Positions 1 to 8,022 of a DNA stretch of 42,407 nucleotides are shown piece after piece. The notes beneath the pieces are model-generated. The model saw only the letters and a list, made by a program, of their open reading frames with translations, was not told where the DNA came from and did not search any database. The first letter of the stretch is position 1. Every line of letters starts with the position of its first letter. The translations under genes were made by a program, and so were the position numbers. The stretch comes from Mycolicibacterium chubuense (GTDB lineage: Bacteria; Actinomycetota; Actinomycetes; Mycobacteriales; Mycobacteriaceae), in contig NZ_JYNX01000054.1 of NCBI RefSeq assembly GCF_001044255.1, positions 52,590 to 94,996 on the forward strand. Direction: 5' to 3'.

Positions 1-1
1 A

Positions 2-112
2 GGCCAGACCGAATGGGTGCCCCCACCCGACCTCGACACCGGCCAGCACCGCGTCAACGGCTACCACCACCCCGAACGCCACCTGCTACCCGAAGACGAC
101 CAAGGACCATGA
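2..112 (+). CDS. C-terminal end of a 13E12-family (DUF222/HNH endonuclease) protein, partial
   Basis: Only the last 36 codons are in the window; the 5' part lies to the left. The tail reads TEWVPPPDLDTGQHRVNGYH, then HPERHLLPEDDQGP and a TGA at 110-112. A tail with DTGQxRVNxYHHPE followed by LL and an acidic end is, from memory, the typical C terminus of the mycobacterial 13E12 repeat family, which carries DUF222 and an HNH nuclease motif and is present in many copies per genome. The HNH motif itself would lie upstream and cannot be seen. Whether the gene is complete or a fragment cannot be judged. The assignment rests on the tail alone, so it is moderately confident. Confidence 0.6.
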   Translation, partial: GQTEWVPPPDLDTGQHRVNGYHHPERHLLPEDDQGP

Positions 113-393
113 CCCGTCCGATCGGCGACCGACACGGCGGAAGATGTGCTGAAAATCCGCCGACCAGCCGCGAGATTGCGTACGCAAGTATCATTGCTAG
201 CGGCCTGAACTGGCTATATCAACCGATACGGCGCATCGGCCCTCCCTCGCCATCACAGAGATTCTGTTCGCCAGAATCGCATCATGGCGCGGGTTCCGGA
301 TGTTAACCTGCGTCGGCAGGGAACGTCAGACGAGCCCTTGCGCCGAGCATGTGGGGGTGCTCGGCAGCACTGCACCACCTGGGGGGGATCACC

Positions 394-774
394 ATGAATA
401 TCGTCCGCGTACTAGCGGTGAGCGCAGTCTCGGCCGCCGCGAGTCTGAGCCTCGCCGGCGTGGCGTCGGCGGACACGCTGGAAGGTTCCTACACGGCGAC
501 CGTGACCGGAAGCCTCGGCACCTATCTGGGCGCTGCGGCCCCGGTCTGGAATGTCAGCTCCTGTGGTCCCGATTGCGTGAAGATCGACGCCCAAGGGGCA
601 GTACTGCATCCGCGGGGCGACGGGGGATGGTCCGGCACGTATACGGTCTACGCGCAGGACAACGGCGAAGCTGTGGTCTGCACGCGCAGTGTGACACCGG
701 CATTGACCGCTTCTGATCTGTGCCCCAAGCCGCTGGGGCTGGCCGTCAACTATCAACTCACGAAGAACGGCTGA
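394..774 (+). CDS. Small secreted protein with four cysteines, unknown function
   Basis: A 126-residue product with a Sec-type signal peptide: a hydrophobic stretch after MNIVRVLAV ends in GVASA followed by DTLEG, so cleavage after about residue 27 is expected. The mature part of about 100 residues has four cysteines (SSCGPDC, VVCTRS, DLCPK), suggesting two disulfides outside the membrane. The ATG at 394 was chosen over an in-frame ATG at 349 because a G-rich ribosome-binding stretch (GGGGGGATCACC) sits directly before it and the signal peptide then starts normally. It is the first of three consecutive small exported proteins with gaps of 3 and 25 bases, probably one transcript. No family is recognised and no function is proposed. 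Confidence 0.75.
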   Translation: MNIVRVLAVSAVSAAASLSLAGVASADTLEGSYTATVTGSLGTYLGAAAPVWNVSSCGPDCVKIDAQGAVLHPRGDGGWSGTYTVYAQDNGEAVVCTRSVTPALTASDLCPKPLGLAVNYQLTKNG

Positions 775-777
775 CGT

Positions 778-1092
778 ATGTCGGTGCGACTGCTCGCGGC
801 AGCACTCGGTGTCAGCGCTGCCATCTCCGCCGGAATCGTGGGCGTGCACGACATTCCGACGGCGTCAGCAGACCCCGACGGTGGCGTGTGTGCGCGGCTG
901 AACGGCGTTCCGTTCTACATCCCCCCGCAGGGGTACATGCCGCAACCGGGTGAAGTGATCACCGGACCCGTCACCGCGGGCCCGTGTCAGGAATCCGCAG
1001 CGACCCGACCCTCGATGCCCGAACTGCCTCAGCCGGCTTTGACCCCGTCATCGTCGTCGTCGCCGCCGTCCCCACCGCCACCGCTGCCCTGA
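778..1092 (+). CDS. Small secreted protein with proline-rich tail, unknown function
   Basis: A 104-residue product starting three bases after the previous stop, so translation is probably coupled. The N terminus (MSVRLLAAALGVSAAISAGI) is a signal peptide with a likely cleavage site at ASA before DPDGG. The mature core has two cysteines around an NGVP motif (GVCARLNGVP, later GPCQ) and ends in a low-complexity Ser/Pro tail. The C-x3-NGVP spacing recurs in the next gene (CWVVNGVP), which suggests old tandem duplication. The tail could span the periplasm or cell wall, but that is inference. Function unknown. Confidence 0.7.
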   Translation: MSVRLLAAALGVSAAISAGIVGVHDIPTASADPDGGVCARLNGVPFYIPPQGYMPQPGEVITGPVTAGPCQESAATRPSMPELPQPALTPSSSSSPPSPPPPLP

Positions 1093-1117
1093 GCGGCGCC
1101 AACCACGGAGACCAGCC

Positions 1118-1423
1118 ATGCTCACCACACAATCGCGACGGGCAGCGCTTGCCTTCGTCGGATTCGGCGCTGCGCTGATCTGCTCGCCTCTGGTCAACGC
1201 CGAACCAGCTCCGACGGATTCACCAACGCCGAGTTCGAGTGCGCAGCCGCCCATTCCGCAACTACCCGACCTCCCCCGCAACAACCCGAACAACGTCGAT
1301 CTCGCCGACAAGAACTGCTGGGTCGTCAATGGGGTGCCCACGATGTGGTCCCCGGCCCTCACGACCGGACCCGGTCAGTCGGCGACTCCCTGCTATTTCG
1401 TGTACGGCCTTCAGCCCCACTGA
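1118..1423 (+). CDS. Small secreted protein, C-x3-NGVP type, unknown function
   Basis: A 101-residue product with a signal peptide (positively charged MLTTQSRR, hydrophobic core, cleavage likely at VNA before EPAP). Next comes a Pro/Ser/Thr-rich spacer, then a compact domain with two cysteines (KNCWVVNGVP and TPCYF). The core resembles that of the preceding protein, but here the low-complexity part is N-terminal. It lies 25 bases after the preceding stop on the same strand, with a GGAG-like site just upstream of the ATG. Probably exported and disulfide-bonded. Function unknown. Confidence 0.7.
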   Translation: MLTTQSRRAALAFVGFGAALICSPLVNAEPAPTDSPTPSSSAQPPIPQLPDLPRNNPNNVDLADKNCWVVNGVPTMWSPALTTGPGQSATPCYFVYGLQPH

Positions 1424-1551
1424 CCGACCGCCGATGACTCGCACACTGCGTTGTCCGACCGTGATCTAGCGGAATGCCGGCCCGCGTGACCAATCCACGC
1501 GTCCTGCCAGGCGGCGCCGTCGACCCGCTCGCCGTAGACGACAATGTCGGC

Positions 1552-2157
1552 ATGGTCGAGCAGAGCTTGTGGATGAAGCAGGTCGAGGCCGACCCCGGAC
1601 ACTCCGGCTGGTACGTCGAGCGCTTCCGGACCATGGCACGGGCAGGTGACGACCTGGACGGTGAGGCCCGCCTGGTCGACGCGATCGCGCCCCGCCGCGC
1701 CCGCATCCTCGACGCAGGATGTGGACCCGGCCGGCTCGGTGGGTACCTCTCGCGCGCCGGCCACGACGTCGTCGGGGTCGACGTCGACCCCGTGCTCATC
1801 GCAGCCGCCGAGCAGGATCATCCCGGTCCGCGCTGGATCGTCGGCGACCTCGCCGAACTGGACCTGCCCGGGTCCGGCATCACCGCACCGTTCGACGTCA
1901 TCGCTTCGGCGGGCAATGTCATGACCTTTCTCGCCCCGAGCACCCGCGTCGCGGTCCTGGCCAGGTTGCGTGCGCATCTCGCCGCGGACGGTCGCGCGGT
2001 CATCGGCTTCGGCGCGGGCCGCGACTACGACTTCGGCGACTTCCTCGACCATGCGACCGAGGCCGGCTTCGCGCCGGATCTGCTGCTGTCGACCTGGGAT
2101 CTGCGACCCTTCCGAGACGACTCGGAGTTCCTCGTCGCGGTGCTGCGTCCGGCATAG
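1552..2157 (+). CDS. Class I SAM-dependent methyltransferase
   Basis: About 201 residues from the ATG at 1552. An in-frame ATG at 1474 would add 26 residues that look like non-coding sequence, and the family begins near the conserved WMKQVEADPGHSGWYVERF segment, so the later start is preferred. SAM-binding motif I is RILDAGCGPGRLGGYL, motif II the acidic VVGVDVDPVLI, followed by WIVGDLAELDL and FDVIASAGNVMTFL. These are the strands of a Rossmann-like class I methyltransferase. The substrate cannot be read from sequence. The next gene (thioesterase) begins 39 bases downstream but has its own -10 element, so the two need not form an operon. Confidence 0.85.
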   Translation: MVEQSLWMKQVEADPGHSGWYVERFRTMARAGDDLDGEARLVDAIAPRRARILDAGCGPGRLGGYLSRAGHDVVGVDVDPVLIAAAEQDHPGPRWIVGDLAELDLPGSGITAPFDVIASAGNVMTFLAPSTRVAVLARLRAHLAADGRAVIGFGAGRDYDFGDFLDHATEAGFAPDLLLSTWDLRPFRDDSEFLVAVLRPA

Positions 2158-2182
2158 GCCGAACCCCCGAGGCCGCGGACCG

Positions 2183-2188
2183 TAGGCT
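2183..2188 (+). promoter_or_regulatory. -10 element (TAGGCT) for a leaderless start at 2197
   Basis: TAGGCT fits the mycobacterial TANNNT -10 and ends eight bases before the ATG at 2197. That puts the expected transcription start on or beside the start codon. No Shine-Dalgarno is seen before this ATG, which supports leaderless translation. Confidence 0.5.
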
Positions 2189-2196
2189 GACCCGCG

Positions 2197-2949
2197 ATGA
2201 GCACCCACGACGTCGACCATCGCCTGGCACCGCTCCCCGACACCGGATACGTCTACCGGACCTCGTGGCGGGTGGCGACGGGCGACGTCGGCGGCGACCT
2301 CAACCTGCGCCTGGACGGCGTCGCCCGCTACATCCAGGAGGTCGGCGCGGAGAACCTCGTCGACGCCGGCGAGGCCGAAGAACACCCCCACTGGCTGGTG
2401 CAGCGCACCGTGGTCGACGTCATCGAGCCGATCGGGTTCCCCAACGAGGTGACCTTCAGCAGATGGTGCTCGGCGCTGTCCCTGCGCTGGTGCACCATGC
2501 GGGTGGACCTCGTCGGCAGCGACGGCGGCCGCATCGAGACCGAGGGCTTCTGGATCGCGATGAACGCCAAGACGCTGACCCCGCAGCGAGCGACCGACAG
2601 CCTGCTCGCCCGGTTCGGCACCACCACCACCGAGCACCGCCTCAAATGGCGGCCATGGCTGCAGAATCCGGACACCGTCGAAGACACCGCGCCATTCGCG
2701 TTGCGCCGCACCGACATCGACCTGTTCGAGCACGTCACCAACACCGCCTACTGGCACGCCATCCACGAGGTGATGGCGGTCGCCCCCGAGGCGTGCACGC
2801 CGCCGTACCGCGCGGTGATCGAATACCGCAAGCCGATCAAGTACGGCGAAGAGGTGGTCCTCGGCTGGACCCACCGAGGCGACGCCGTGCAGATCGCGCT
2901 GAGCGTCGGCGACGAGGTCAGGGCCGCGGCGCTGCTGCGCCCCCTGTAG
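2197..2949 (+). CDS. Acyl-ACP thioesterase family protein (double hotdog)
   Basis: The 250-residue product matches the length and layout of the bacterial FatA-type acyl-ACP thioesterase family (PF01643) and, from memory, M. tuberculosis Rv2001. The first hotdog has [20 protein letters not shown] and ARYIQEVG. The second has [20 protein letters not shown], in which the Asn-x-x-x-Trp helix of hotdog thioesterases is visible, then [13 protein letters not shown]. Such enzymes release fatty acids from acyl-ACP or acyl-CoA; the mycobacterial substrate is unknown. The start has no ribosome-binding site but a -10 box at the right distance for a leaderless mRNA. The crotonase begins 13 bases after the stop with its own -10. 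Confidence 0.8.
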   Translation: MSTHDVDHRLAPLPDTGYVYRTSWRVATGDVGGDLNLRLDGVARYIQEVGAENLVDAGEAEEHPHWLVQRTVVDVIEPIGFPNEVTFSRWCSALSLRWCTMRVDLVGSDGGRIETEGFWIAMNAKTLTPQRATDSLLARFGTTTTEHRLKWRPWLQNPDTVEDTAPFALRRTDIDLFEHVTNTAYWHAIHEVMAVAPEACTPPYRAVIEYRKPIKYGEEVVLGWTHRGDAVQIALSVGDEVRAAALLRPL

Positions 2950-2950
2950 C

Positions 2951-2956
2951 TACGCT
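2951..2956 (+). promoter_or_regulatory. -10 element (TACGCT) for a leaderless start at 2963
   Basis: TACGCT (TANNNT) ends six bases before the ATG at 2963, within the 13-base gap after the thioesterase stop. The spacing predicts a transcript starting at the ATG. A weak GAGCGG also precedes the ATG, so a leadered message remains possible. Confidence 0.45.
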
Positions 2957-2962
2957 GAGCGG

Positions 2963-3715
2963 ATGTCCGATCTCGTACTGACGCAGGTCGACGACCGCGT
3001 CATGCTCATCACCGTCAACGACCCCGACCGCCGCAACGCGGTCACCGCCGACAGCTCGGCGGCCCTGCGCGCCGCGGTGGAAGCCGCCGAGGCGGACGAG
3101 GGCGTGCACGCGGTGATCGTCACGGGCGCCGGTAAGGCGTTCTGCGCCGGCGCGGATCTGACCGCGCTCGGCAAGGCGACCGAGGACGGGCTGCGGGTCA
3201 TCTACGACGGCTTCCTCGCCGTCGCCGAGTGCAGCCTGCCGACCATCGCCGCGGTCAACGGGCCCGCCGTGGGCGCCGGCCTGAACCTCGCCCTCGCCGC
3301 CGACGTGCGCATCGCCGGCCCGTCGGCACTGTTCGATCCGCGGTTCCAGAAGCTCGGCATCCACCCCGGCGGCGGCGCGACGTTCATGCTGCAACGCGCG
3401 ATCGGGCCGCAGGCCGCCAGGGCCGCGCTGCTGTTCGGAATGCGCTTCGACGCCGAGGCGGCCGTCCGGCACGGGCTCGCCCTCGCGATCGCCGACGACC
3501 CGGTCGCCGCCGCACGCGAGCTGGCCGCCGGCCCGGCGTCCGCACCGCGCGACGTCGTCGTCGCGACCAAGGCGTCGATGCGCGCCACCTTCAACCCCGG
3601 CATCACCGACATGCACCAGCACCACATGGCTGTCGACGTCGAGATCGGCCCGCAGGCGCGGTCCATCGAATCCCCCGAGTTCGCCGAGCGGCTGGCCGCC
3701 GCCAAGCGGAGGTGA
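2963..3715 (+). CDS. Enoyl-CoA hydratase/isomerase (crotonase) family protein, EchA14-like
   Basis: A 250-residue crotonase-fold protein. The oxyanion-hole segments are clear: [12 protein letters not shown] near residues 59-70 and [20 protein letters not shown] near 96-114. Aligned by eye to rat hydratase, the two catalytic glutamates are absent. The position in the conserved 'PE' is R127 in FDPRFQKLG, and the second falls in AARAALLFG at about A154. It may therefore be an isomerase, thioesterase or non-catalytic acyl-CoA binder rather than a classical hydratase. The sequence recalls M. tuberculosis EchA14 (Rv2486), unverified. It is convergent with the bkd genes, whose E2 stop lies 38 bases away. 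A role in branched-chain acyl-CoA breakdown is plausible from position only. Confidence 0.8.
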   Translation: MSDLVLTQVDDRVMLITVNDPDRRNAVTADSSAALRAAVEAAEADEGVHAVIVTGAGKAFCAGADLTALGKATEDGLRVIYDGFLAVAECSLPTIAAVNGPAVGAGLNLALAADVRIAGPSALFDPRFQKLGIHPGGGATFMLQRAIGPQAARAALLFGMRFDAEAAVRHGLALAIADDPVAAARELAAGPASAPRDVVVATKASMRATFNPGITDMHQHHMAVDVEIGPQARSIESPEFAERLAAAKRR

Positions 3716-3753
3716 GCTTCACGGCGGGCAGGAGCGAAGCGACCCGGGGAATG

Positions 3754-4890
3754 TCACAGGTCGAGCAGCGCCGTCTGAGGCGCCTCGATCAGCGAGCGCA
3801 GCTCGCCCAGGAACGCGCCGACCTGCGCTCCGTCCGCCACCCGGTGGTCGAACGCGCACGTCAACCGCATCGTCGACCGCGCCACCACCTCGCCGTCGAC
3901 CACCACGGCGCGGGGTTTCAGCGCGCCCACCCCAAGGATCGCGGCTTCCGGATGGTTGATCACCGGAACCCCGTCGTCGAGTCCCAGCGCCCCGAAGTTG
4001 GACACCGTGAACGTCGACCCCTGCATGTCGGAGGGTGCGAGCGTGCCCTCACGCGCGGCGGCCACCAGCCGCGCCACCTCGTCACCGAGCTGACGGGTGG
4101 TCCGGTCCTGCGCGTCCGTCACCACCGGGACCAGCAGCCCGCGCGGCGCTGCCACACCGACGCCCAAGTGGATTGCCGCATGGGTATGGACCCGCGGTCC
4201 GTCGACGGTGTCGAGCCATGTCGCGTTCAGCTCCGGATGACGGCGCAACGCGGCGACCACCATCCTGAGCACCAGCACGAACGGTGTCACCGCCGCCGCG
4301 CCGGCGGAGTTGCAGTGCTCCCGCAACCGCAGCAATGCGGTGCCGTCGACGTCGACCGACGCGTTCGCGTCGGGAATCTCACGGCGCGACAACGCCATTC
4401 GTCGCGCCATCGCCAGCCGCACGCCGGTGACGGGCGCATCCGGCGCGCCCCTGGCCGCAGAGAGTACATCGGCGCGGGTCACGATGCCGTCGGGTCCCGA
4501 TCCGTTCACGCGGTCTAGCTCGACGTCGAGGTCTGCGGCCAGTTTGCGCACCGGCGGCTTGGTACGGGCACGCCGGCGGCTTCCGTCCAGCGCGTCGTCG
4601 GTGCCGTAACCCACCAGCACGGGCTTGCGCGGCGTCTGTTCCGCGTCGGCCGTCTCGATGCGCACCAGCACCGATCCGACAGGCAGCGTCTGCCCCTCGG
4701 CGCCACCGAGTTCGGCGATCCGCCCGGCATACGGGCTGGGGATCTCCACCTCGGCTTTGTTCGTCTCGACCGTGCACAGCGTCTGGTTCAGCGCCACCTC
4801 GTCGCCGACCGCCACCGCCCAACCGGTGATCGTCGCGTCCTCGAGCCCCTCACCGAGGTCGGGTACCAGGAAGTCCCGCAGCGCGCTCAT
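3754..4890 (-). CDS. bkdC: Branched-chain 2-oxoacid dehydrogenase E2 (dihydrolipoyl acyltransferase)
   Basis: A 378-residue E2 subunit, last gene of bkdABC. It moves the branched acyl group from E1 to CoA through a swinging lipoyl arm. One N-terminal lipoyl domain carries the lipoylation lysine K45 in [17 protein letters not shown] peripheral-subunit-binding domain lies near 111-145 ([16 protein letters not shown] and GIVTRADVL). The C-terminal catalytic domain has the family signature FDHRVADG with H349 and D353. The ATG at 4890 overlaps the stop of bkdB as ATGA, so translation is coupled and an upstream extension is not needed. The E3 (lipoamide dehydrogenase) is not in the window and is presumably shared. 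Confidence 0.92.
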   Translation of the reverse strand: MSALRDFLVPDLGEGLEDATITGWAVAVGDEVALNQTLCTVETNKAEVEIPSPYAGRIAELGGAEGQTLPVGSVLVRIETADAEQTPRKPVLVGYGTDDALDGSRRRARTKPPVRKLAADLDVELDRVNGSGPDGIVTRADVLSAARGAPDAPVTGVRLAMARRMALSRREIPDANASVDVDGTALLRLREHCNSAGAAAVTPFVLVLRMVVAALRRHPELNATWLDTVDGPRVHTHAAIHLGVGVAAPRGLLVPVVTDAQDRTTRQLGDEVARLVAAAREGTLAPSDMQGSTFTVSNFGALGLDDGVPVINHPEAAILGVGALKPRAVVVDGEVVARSTMRLTCAFDHRVADGAQVGAFLGELRSLIEAPQTALLDL

Positions 4891-5924
4891 GGCCGGCTCA
4901 TCGCGTCGTCGACGCAGTCCAGGAGGCGATCGACGCCGGGCAGCCACAACCGCTCGAGTCTGGCCGGCGGATACGGCGTATCGAAGCCGGTGGCCCGCAG
5001 CACCGGTGCCTCCAGATCGTAGAAGCACTCCTCGGAGATGCGGGCCGCCAATTCCGCGCCGAAACCCAATGTGCGCGAACCCTCGTGCATCACCACCGCC
5101 CGTCCCGTTTTGCGCACCGACGCCGCGACGGTGTCGAAGTCGAGCGGATTCAGCGTCCGCAGATCGACGACTTCCAAACTGGCCGAACAGGATTCGGCTG
5201 CATTGAGCGCAGTGGCGACCAGAGAACCGTACGTGATGACGGTGACGTCCTCGCCGGCACGGCGAATGACGGCGCGCCCGATCGCTTCGGCCGGATTACG
5301 GGTGTCGACGACCTCCTTGGCCCAGTAGCGGCGTTTGGGTTCGAGGAAGATCACCGGATCACGCTCGGCGATCGCGTACCGCAGCAGCCAGTAGGCGTCC
5401 GACGGTGTCGAGGGAACGACGACTTTGAGCCCCGCTGTGTGCAGCCAGTACGTCTCGGTCGATTCCGAATGGTGTTCCACCGCACCGATTCCGCCGAACG
5501 ACGGAATCCGGATCGTCACCGGCATGTCCACGTCGCCGCGGGTACGCATCCGGTACTTGGCCAGGTGGCTGACGATCTGGTCGAAGGCAGGCGCGGCGAA
5601 TCCGTCGAACTGGATCTCGGGCACCGGCACGAAGCCGCGGATCGCCATCCCGATCGCGATCCCGACGATCGCCGACTCGGCCAGCGGAGTGTCGAAACAC
5701 CGCTGCTCCCCGTACCGTTCGGCCAAGCCCTCGGTGACGCGGAAGACACCGCCGAGCGTGGCGACGTCCTCCCCGAACACCAGCACCCGGTCGTCGGCGG
5801 CCATCGCATCCGACAGCGCCCGGTTGATCGCCTGCGCCATGGACAGTGCCGGGGGCGCCGCGACCGGCGGCGGCTCAGGAGCGTCGTCGTCGAAGCCGAA
5901 CGGTCTCTCGATGAGCTGGGTCAT
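4887..5924 (-). CDS. bkdB: Branched-chain 2-oxoacid dehydrogenase E1 beta
   Basis: A 345-residue transketolase-like beta subunit of the thiamin-diphosphate E1. Family segments are [40 protein letters not shown], the [20 protein letters not shown] helix region, and the C-terminal transketolase-C domain ([22 protein letters not shown]). With BkdA it decarboxylates 2-oxoacids of Leu, Ile and Val and acylates the E2 lipoyl arm. The start is one base after the bkdA stop and the end overlaps bkdC by four bases, a tight three-gene operon with balanced subunit synthesis. Nothing odd was seen. Confidence 0.92.
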   Translation of the reverse strand: MTQLIERPFGFDDDAPEPPPVAAPPALSMAQAINRALSDAMAADDRVLVFGEDVATLGGVFRVTEGLAERYGEQRCFDTPLAESAIVGIAIGMAIRGFVPVPEIQFDGFAAPAFDQIVSHLAKYRMRTRGDVDMPVTIRIPSFGGIGAVEHHSESTETYWLHTAGLKVVVPSTPSDAYWLLRYAIAERDPVIFLEPKRRYWAKEVVDTRNPAEAIGRAVIRRAGEDVTVITYGSLVATALNAAESCSASLEVVDLRTLNPLDFDTVAASVRKTGRAVVMHEGSRTLGFGAELAARISEECFYDLEAPVLRATGFDTPYPPARLERLWLPGVDRLLDCVDDAMSRP

Positions 5925-5925
5925 C

Positions 5926-6993
5926 TCACGACTCCTTCGCCAGTTCGGCGGTCAACTGGTCGCGTTGGCGCGCCAGGTCCGGGGTGATGCGGTGGTAGAC
6001 GGTGTCGAACACCTCGGTGACGTCGACGTCGGCCTCGGTCAGCACGGCGTCGCGCAGCTCGCTGCGCAGCCGCTGGGCGCGGTGCGCGACGCGGTCCTCC
6101 AACCGCTGCGTCCACACCCCCTCCTGCTCGAGATACGTCCGGTACCGCGCCAGCGGATCGCGGGACTGCCAGAGGTCGACCTCGTCCGCGCTGCGGTAGC
6201 GGGTGGGGTCGTCGGACGTGGTGTGCGGCCCCATCCGGTAGGTGACCGCCTCGATCAGGGTCGGCCCCTCGCCGGCACGGGCGCGGGCGGCCGCCTCGGC
6301 CATCACCGCGAAGCACGCGAGCACGTCGTTGCCGTCGACGCGAATGCCGGGCATGCCGTAGCCGTCGGCGCGCTGGGCGATCGAGGGCGCCGCCATCTGG
6401 CGATGCACCGGCACCGAGATCGCCCACTGGTTGTTCTGCACGAAGAACACGCACGGCGCCCGGTACACCGACGCCAGGTTGAGCGCCTCGTGCACGTCGC
6501 CCTCGCTGGTGGCGCCGTCGCCGAGGAACGCGACGGTCACGCTGTCCTCGCCGAGGCGCTGGGCCGCCATCGCCGCGCCGACGGCGTGCAGGCCCTGCGT
6601 GCCGATCGGGATGGAGATCGGCGCGCAGCACTTGTCGGTGAAGCCGAGGCCGCCGTGCCATGTCCCCCGCCACAACGCCCCGACCTGCGGCGGGGAGATG
6701 CCGCGCACCAGGAACGCGCCGAGTTCGCGGTACTGCGGGAACAGCCAGTCGGTCTTGCGCAGGCACGCCGTCGCACCGACCTGGGCGGCCTCCTGCCCTC
6801 GGCACGAGGCGTAAAGGGCCAGCTCGCCCTGGCGCTGGAGGTTGACGAACTCGGTGTCGAGCTCGCGGGTGACGGCCATCGACTCGTAGAGCCAGGCCAG
6901 GGTCTCCGGGGGCAGATGTCTTCGGTATCGGGTTTCCGCCGTCGGCGCGCCGTCGGGCGCGACGAGCGCAATGGGCTCACGAACACCGGCCAT
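5926..6993 (-). CDS. bkdA: Branched-chain 2-oxoacid dehydrogenase E1 alpha
   Basis: About 355 residues from the ATG at 6993, chosen over a GTG at 7011 because AGGAGG lies at ideal spacing before it. The ThDP/Mg motif starts with GDGATSEGDVHEALNLA (G158-D159-G160) and ends at N187-N188. Other E1-alpha landmarks are LYASCRGQEAAQVG and the TYRMGPHTTSDDP phosphorylation-loop region. First gene of bkdABC. In M. tuberculosis citE lies directly upstream on the same strand. Here a gene on the other strand and a decayed citE fragment intervene, so bkdABC needs a promoter between 6994 and about 7090. None was identified with confidence. Confidence 0.92.
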   Translation of the reverse strand: MAGVREPIALVAPDGAPTAETRYRRHLPPETLAWLYESMAVTRELDTEFVNLQRQGELALYASCRGQEAAQVGATACLRKTDWLFPQYRELGAFLVRGISPPQVGALWRGTWHGGLGFTDKCCAPISIPIGTQGLHAVGAAMAAQRLGEDSVTVAFLGDGATSEGDVHEALNLASVYRAPCVFFVQNNQWAISVPVHRQMAAPSIAQRADGYGMPGIRVDGNDVLACFAVMAEAAARARAGEGPTLIEAVTYRMGPHTTSDDPTRYRSADEVDLWQSRDPLARYRTYLEQEGVWTQRLEDRVAHRAQRLRSELRDAVLTEADVDVTEVFDTVYHRITPDLARQRDQLTAELAKES

Positions 6994-7093
6994 ACCGCCT
7001 CCTAGGGTCACTGGCGGCGGATCGCGCCGTCAGTCGACTGAGGTGCTCAGCACGGAGGTGGTCGGTGCTGACCTCTGGTGGGAGGTCTGTCCG

Positions 7094-7245
7094 TCAGCTG
7101 CCGGGGTGTGGCGCCAACGCGACGATGTGCTCCGCCGCCGTAGTGCTGGGGCATCCACCATTATGCCGCCGAAGCCGAGACCGCCCCTGCTGCGTGCGCG
7201 CCGTGTCGAGGGCGAGGCGCGCCGAATCGCGTAGTCGACTACTCA
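7094..7245 (-). pseudogene. Decayed duplicate of the citE 3' end
   Basis: About 140 bases match the 3' end of the intact citE (8023 onward) in the same orientation. Seventeen bases are identical (7111-7127 versus 8034-8050), followed by strong similarity with two single-base indels. Read on the minus strand the fragment still spells LDTARTQQG and, after the indels, AEHIVALAP, against LDTARTQRG and AERIVALAP in CitE, and a stop codon sits at the matching place (7094-7096). It has no start and the middle is frame-shifted, so it is not expected to make protein. It lies between bkdA and the exported-protein gene at 7320 and marks how that gene arrived. Confidence 0.88.
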
Positions 7246-7319
7246 TGCCCCCGCCGCCGTGGCGCCCCGTCAGAGTGGCGATTGCTCCGGTCCACCCACT
7301 TCTTGGAAAGCGAATCCCG

Positions 7320-8003
7320 ATGACCATCACCTCGATCGAGATCAGACGAGCAGCGTCGTTGTTCCTGCCGGTGTCGGGGGTGCTCGCCCTGGCCGTCTCG
7401 GCCGTGCCGGCGCCCGCCGCCGCAGAACCGCTGCCGTACGGGCCGGACACCTGCATCCAGGGCTACGTCTGGCGCGAGGCGCGCCCTGGCGACACCGTCT
7501 GCGTGCTCCCCGCAGTCCGCGACCGCACCGCCACCGAGAACGCCCATCCGGCGTCCAACAAGGACCCACTCGCCGGCTCCGGACCGGAGTCCTGCTCCCA
7601 GGGCTACGTCTGGCGCGAGGCCTTCGACGGCGACACGATCTGCGTGACGCCGGCGGAACGGACCGACACCTTGGCCGACAACGCCGCGGCGCAGTCCCGC
7701 AGACAGGCCGACCAGCCCGGACAGCAGGCACCCGCCAACGGTTCGCACCGGGTGGTCTTCAACGTCACCGGCTCCGGGGAGGTGTTCAACATCGTGACCG
7801 ATCCGGCCGGCCCCTTCGTGCCGGATCACACGCCGTTGCCGTTCGCGCGGACCTTGGACATCGGACCTGACGTCAGCATGCTCCAGGTGGTCGCCACCGG
7901 GCGGGACGCCCCGGGCCCGGGATGCTCGATCTCGATCGACGGCACGGTCGTGGCGTCACAGACGATCGGCGGCAGCGGGCACTGCATCTACGTCTTTCCG
8001 TGA
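7320..8003 (+). CDS. Exported protein with two QGYVWREA repeats and an MmpS-like C-terminal domain
   Basis: A 227-residue product with a signal peptide (hydrophobic LFLPVSGVLALAVSAVPAPA, cleavage likely near AAAEP). Two tandem repeats of about 55 residues follow, each with a C-x-QGYVWREA-x2-GD-x-(V/I)CV-x-P core (CIQGYVWREARPGDTVCVLP; CSQGYVWREAFDGDTICVTP). The C-terminal 85 residues (VVFNVTGSGEVFNIV to the terminal HCIYVFP) resemble the extracytoplasmic beta domain of MmpS-like proteins and that of the gene at 17213. The ATG has a GGAAAG site about nine bases upstream. It is convergent with citE (19 bases between stops) and divergent from bkdA, alone on its strand in an otherwise minus-strand cluster, flanked by citE 3' sequence on both sides. 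Function unknown. Confidence 0.82.
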   Translation: MTITSIEIRRAASLFLPVSGVLALAVSAVPAPAAAEPLPYGPDTCIQGYVWREARPGDTVCVLPAVRDRTATENAHPASNKDPLAGSGPESCSQGYVWREAFDGDTICVTPAERTDTLADNAAAQSRRQADQPGQQAPANGSHRVVFNVTGSGEVFNIVTDPAGPFVPDHTPLPFARTLDIGPDVSMLQVVATGRDAPGPGCSISIDGTVVASQTIGGSGHCIYVFP

Positions 8004-8022
8004 GCTGCGGCAGCCCTGACGG

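Noticed and set aside
1411-2874. Long minus-strand reading frame opposite the methyltransferase and thioesterase genes, and similar long frames opposite most genes
   Set aside because: Antisense frames stay open in high-GC DNA because stops are rare. The proteins are Arg/Pro/His-rich and match no family, while the opposite strand encodes clear enzymes.
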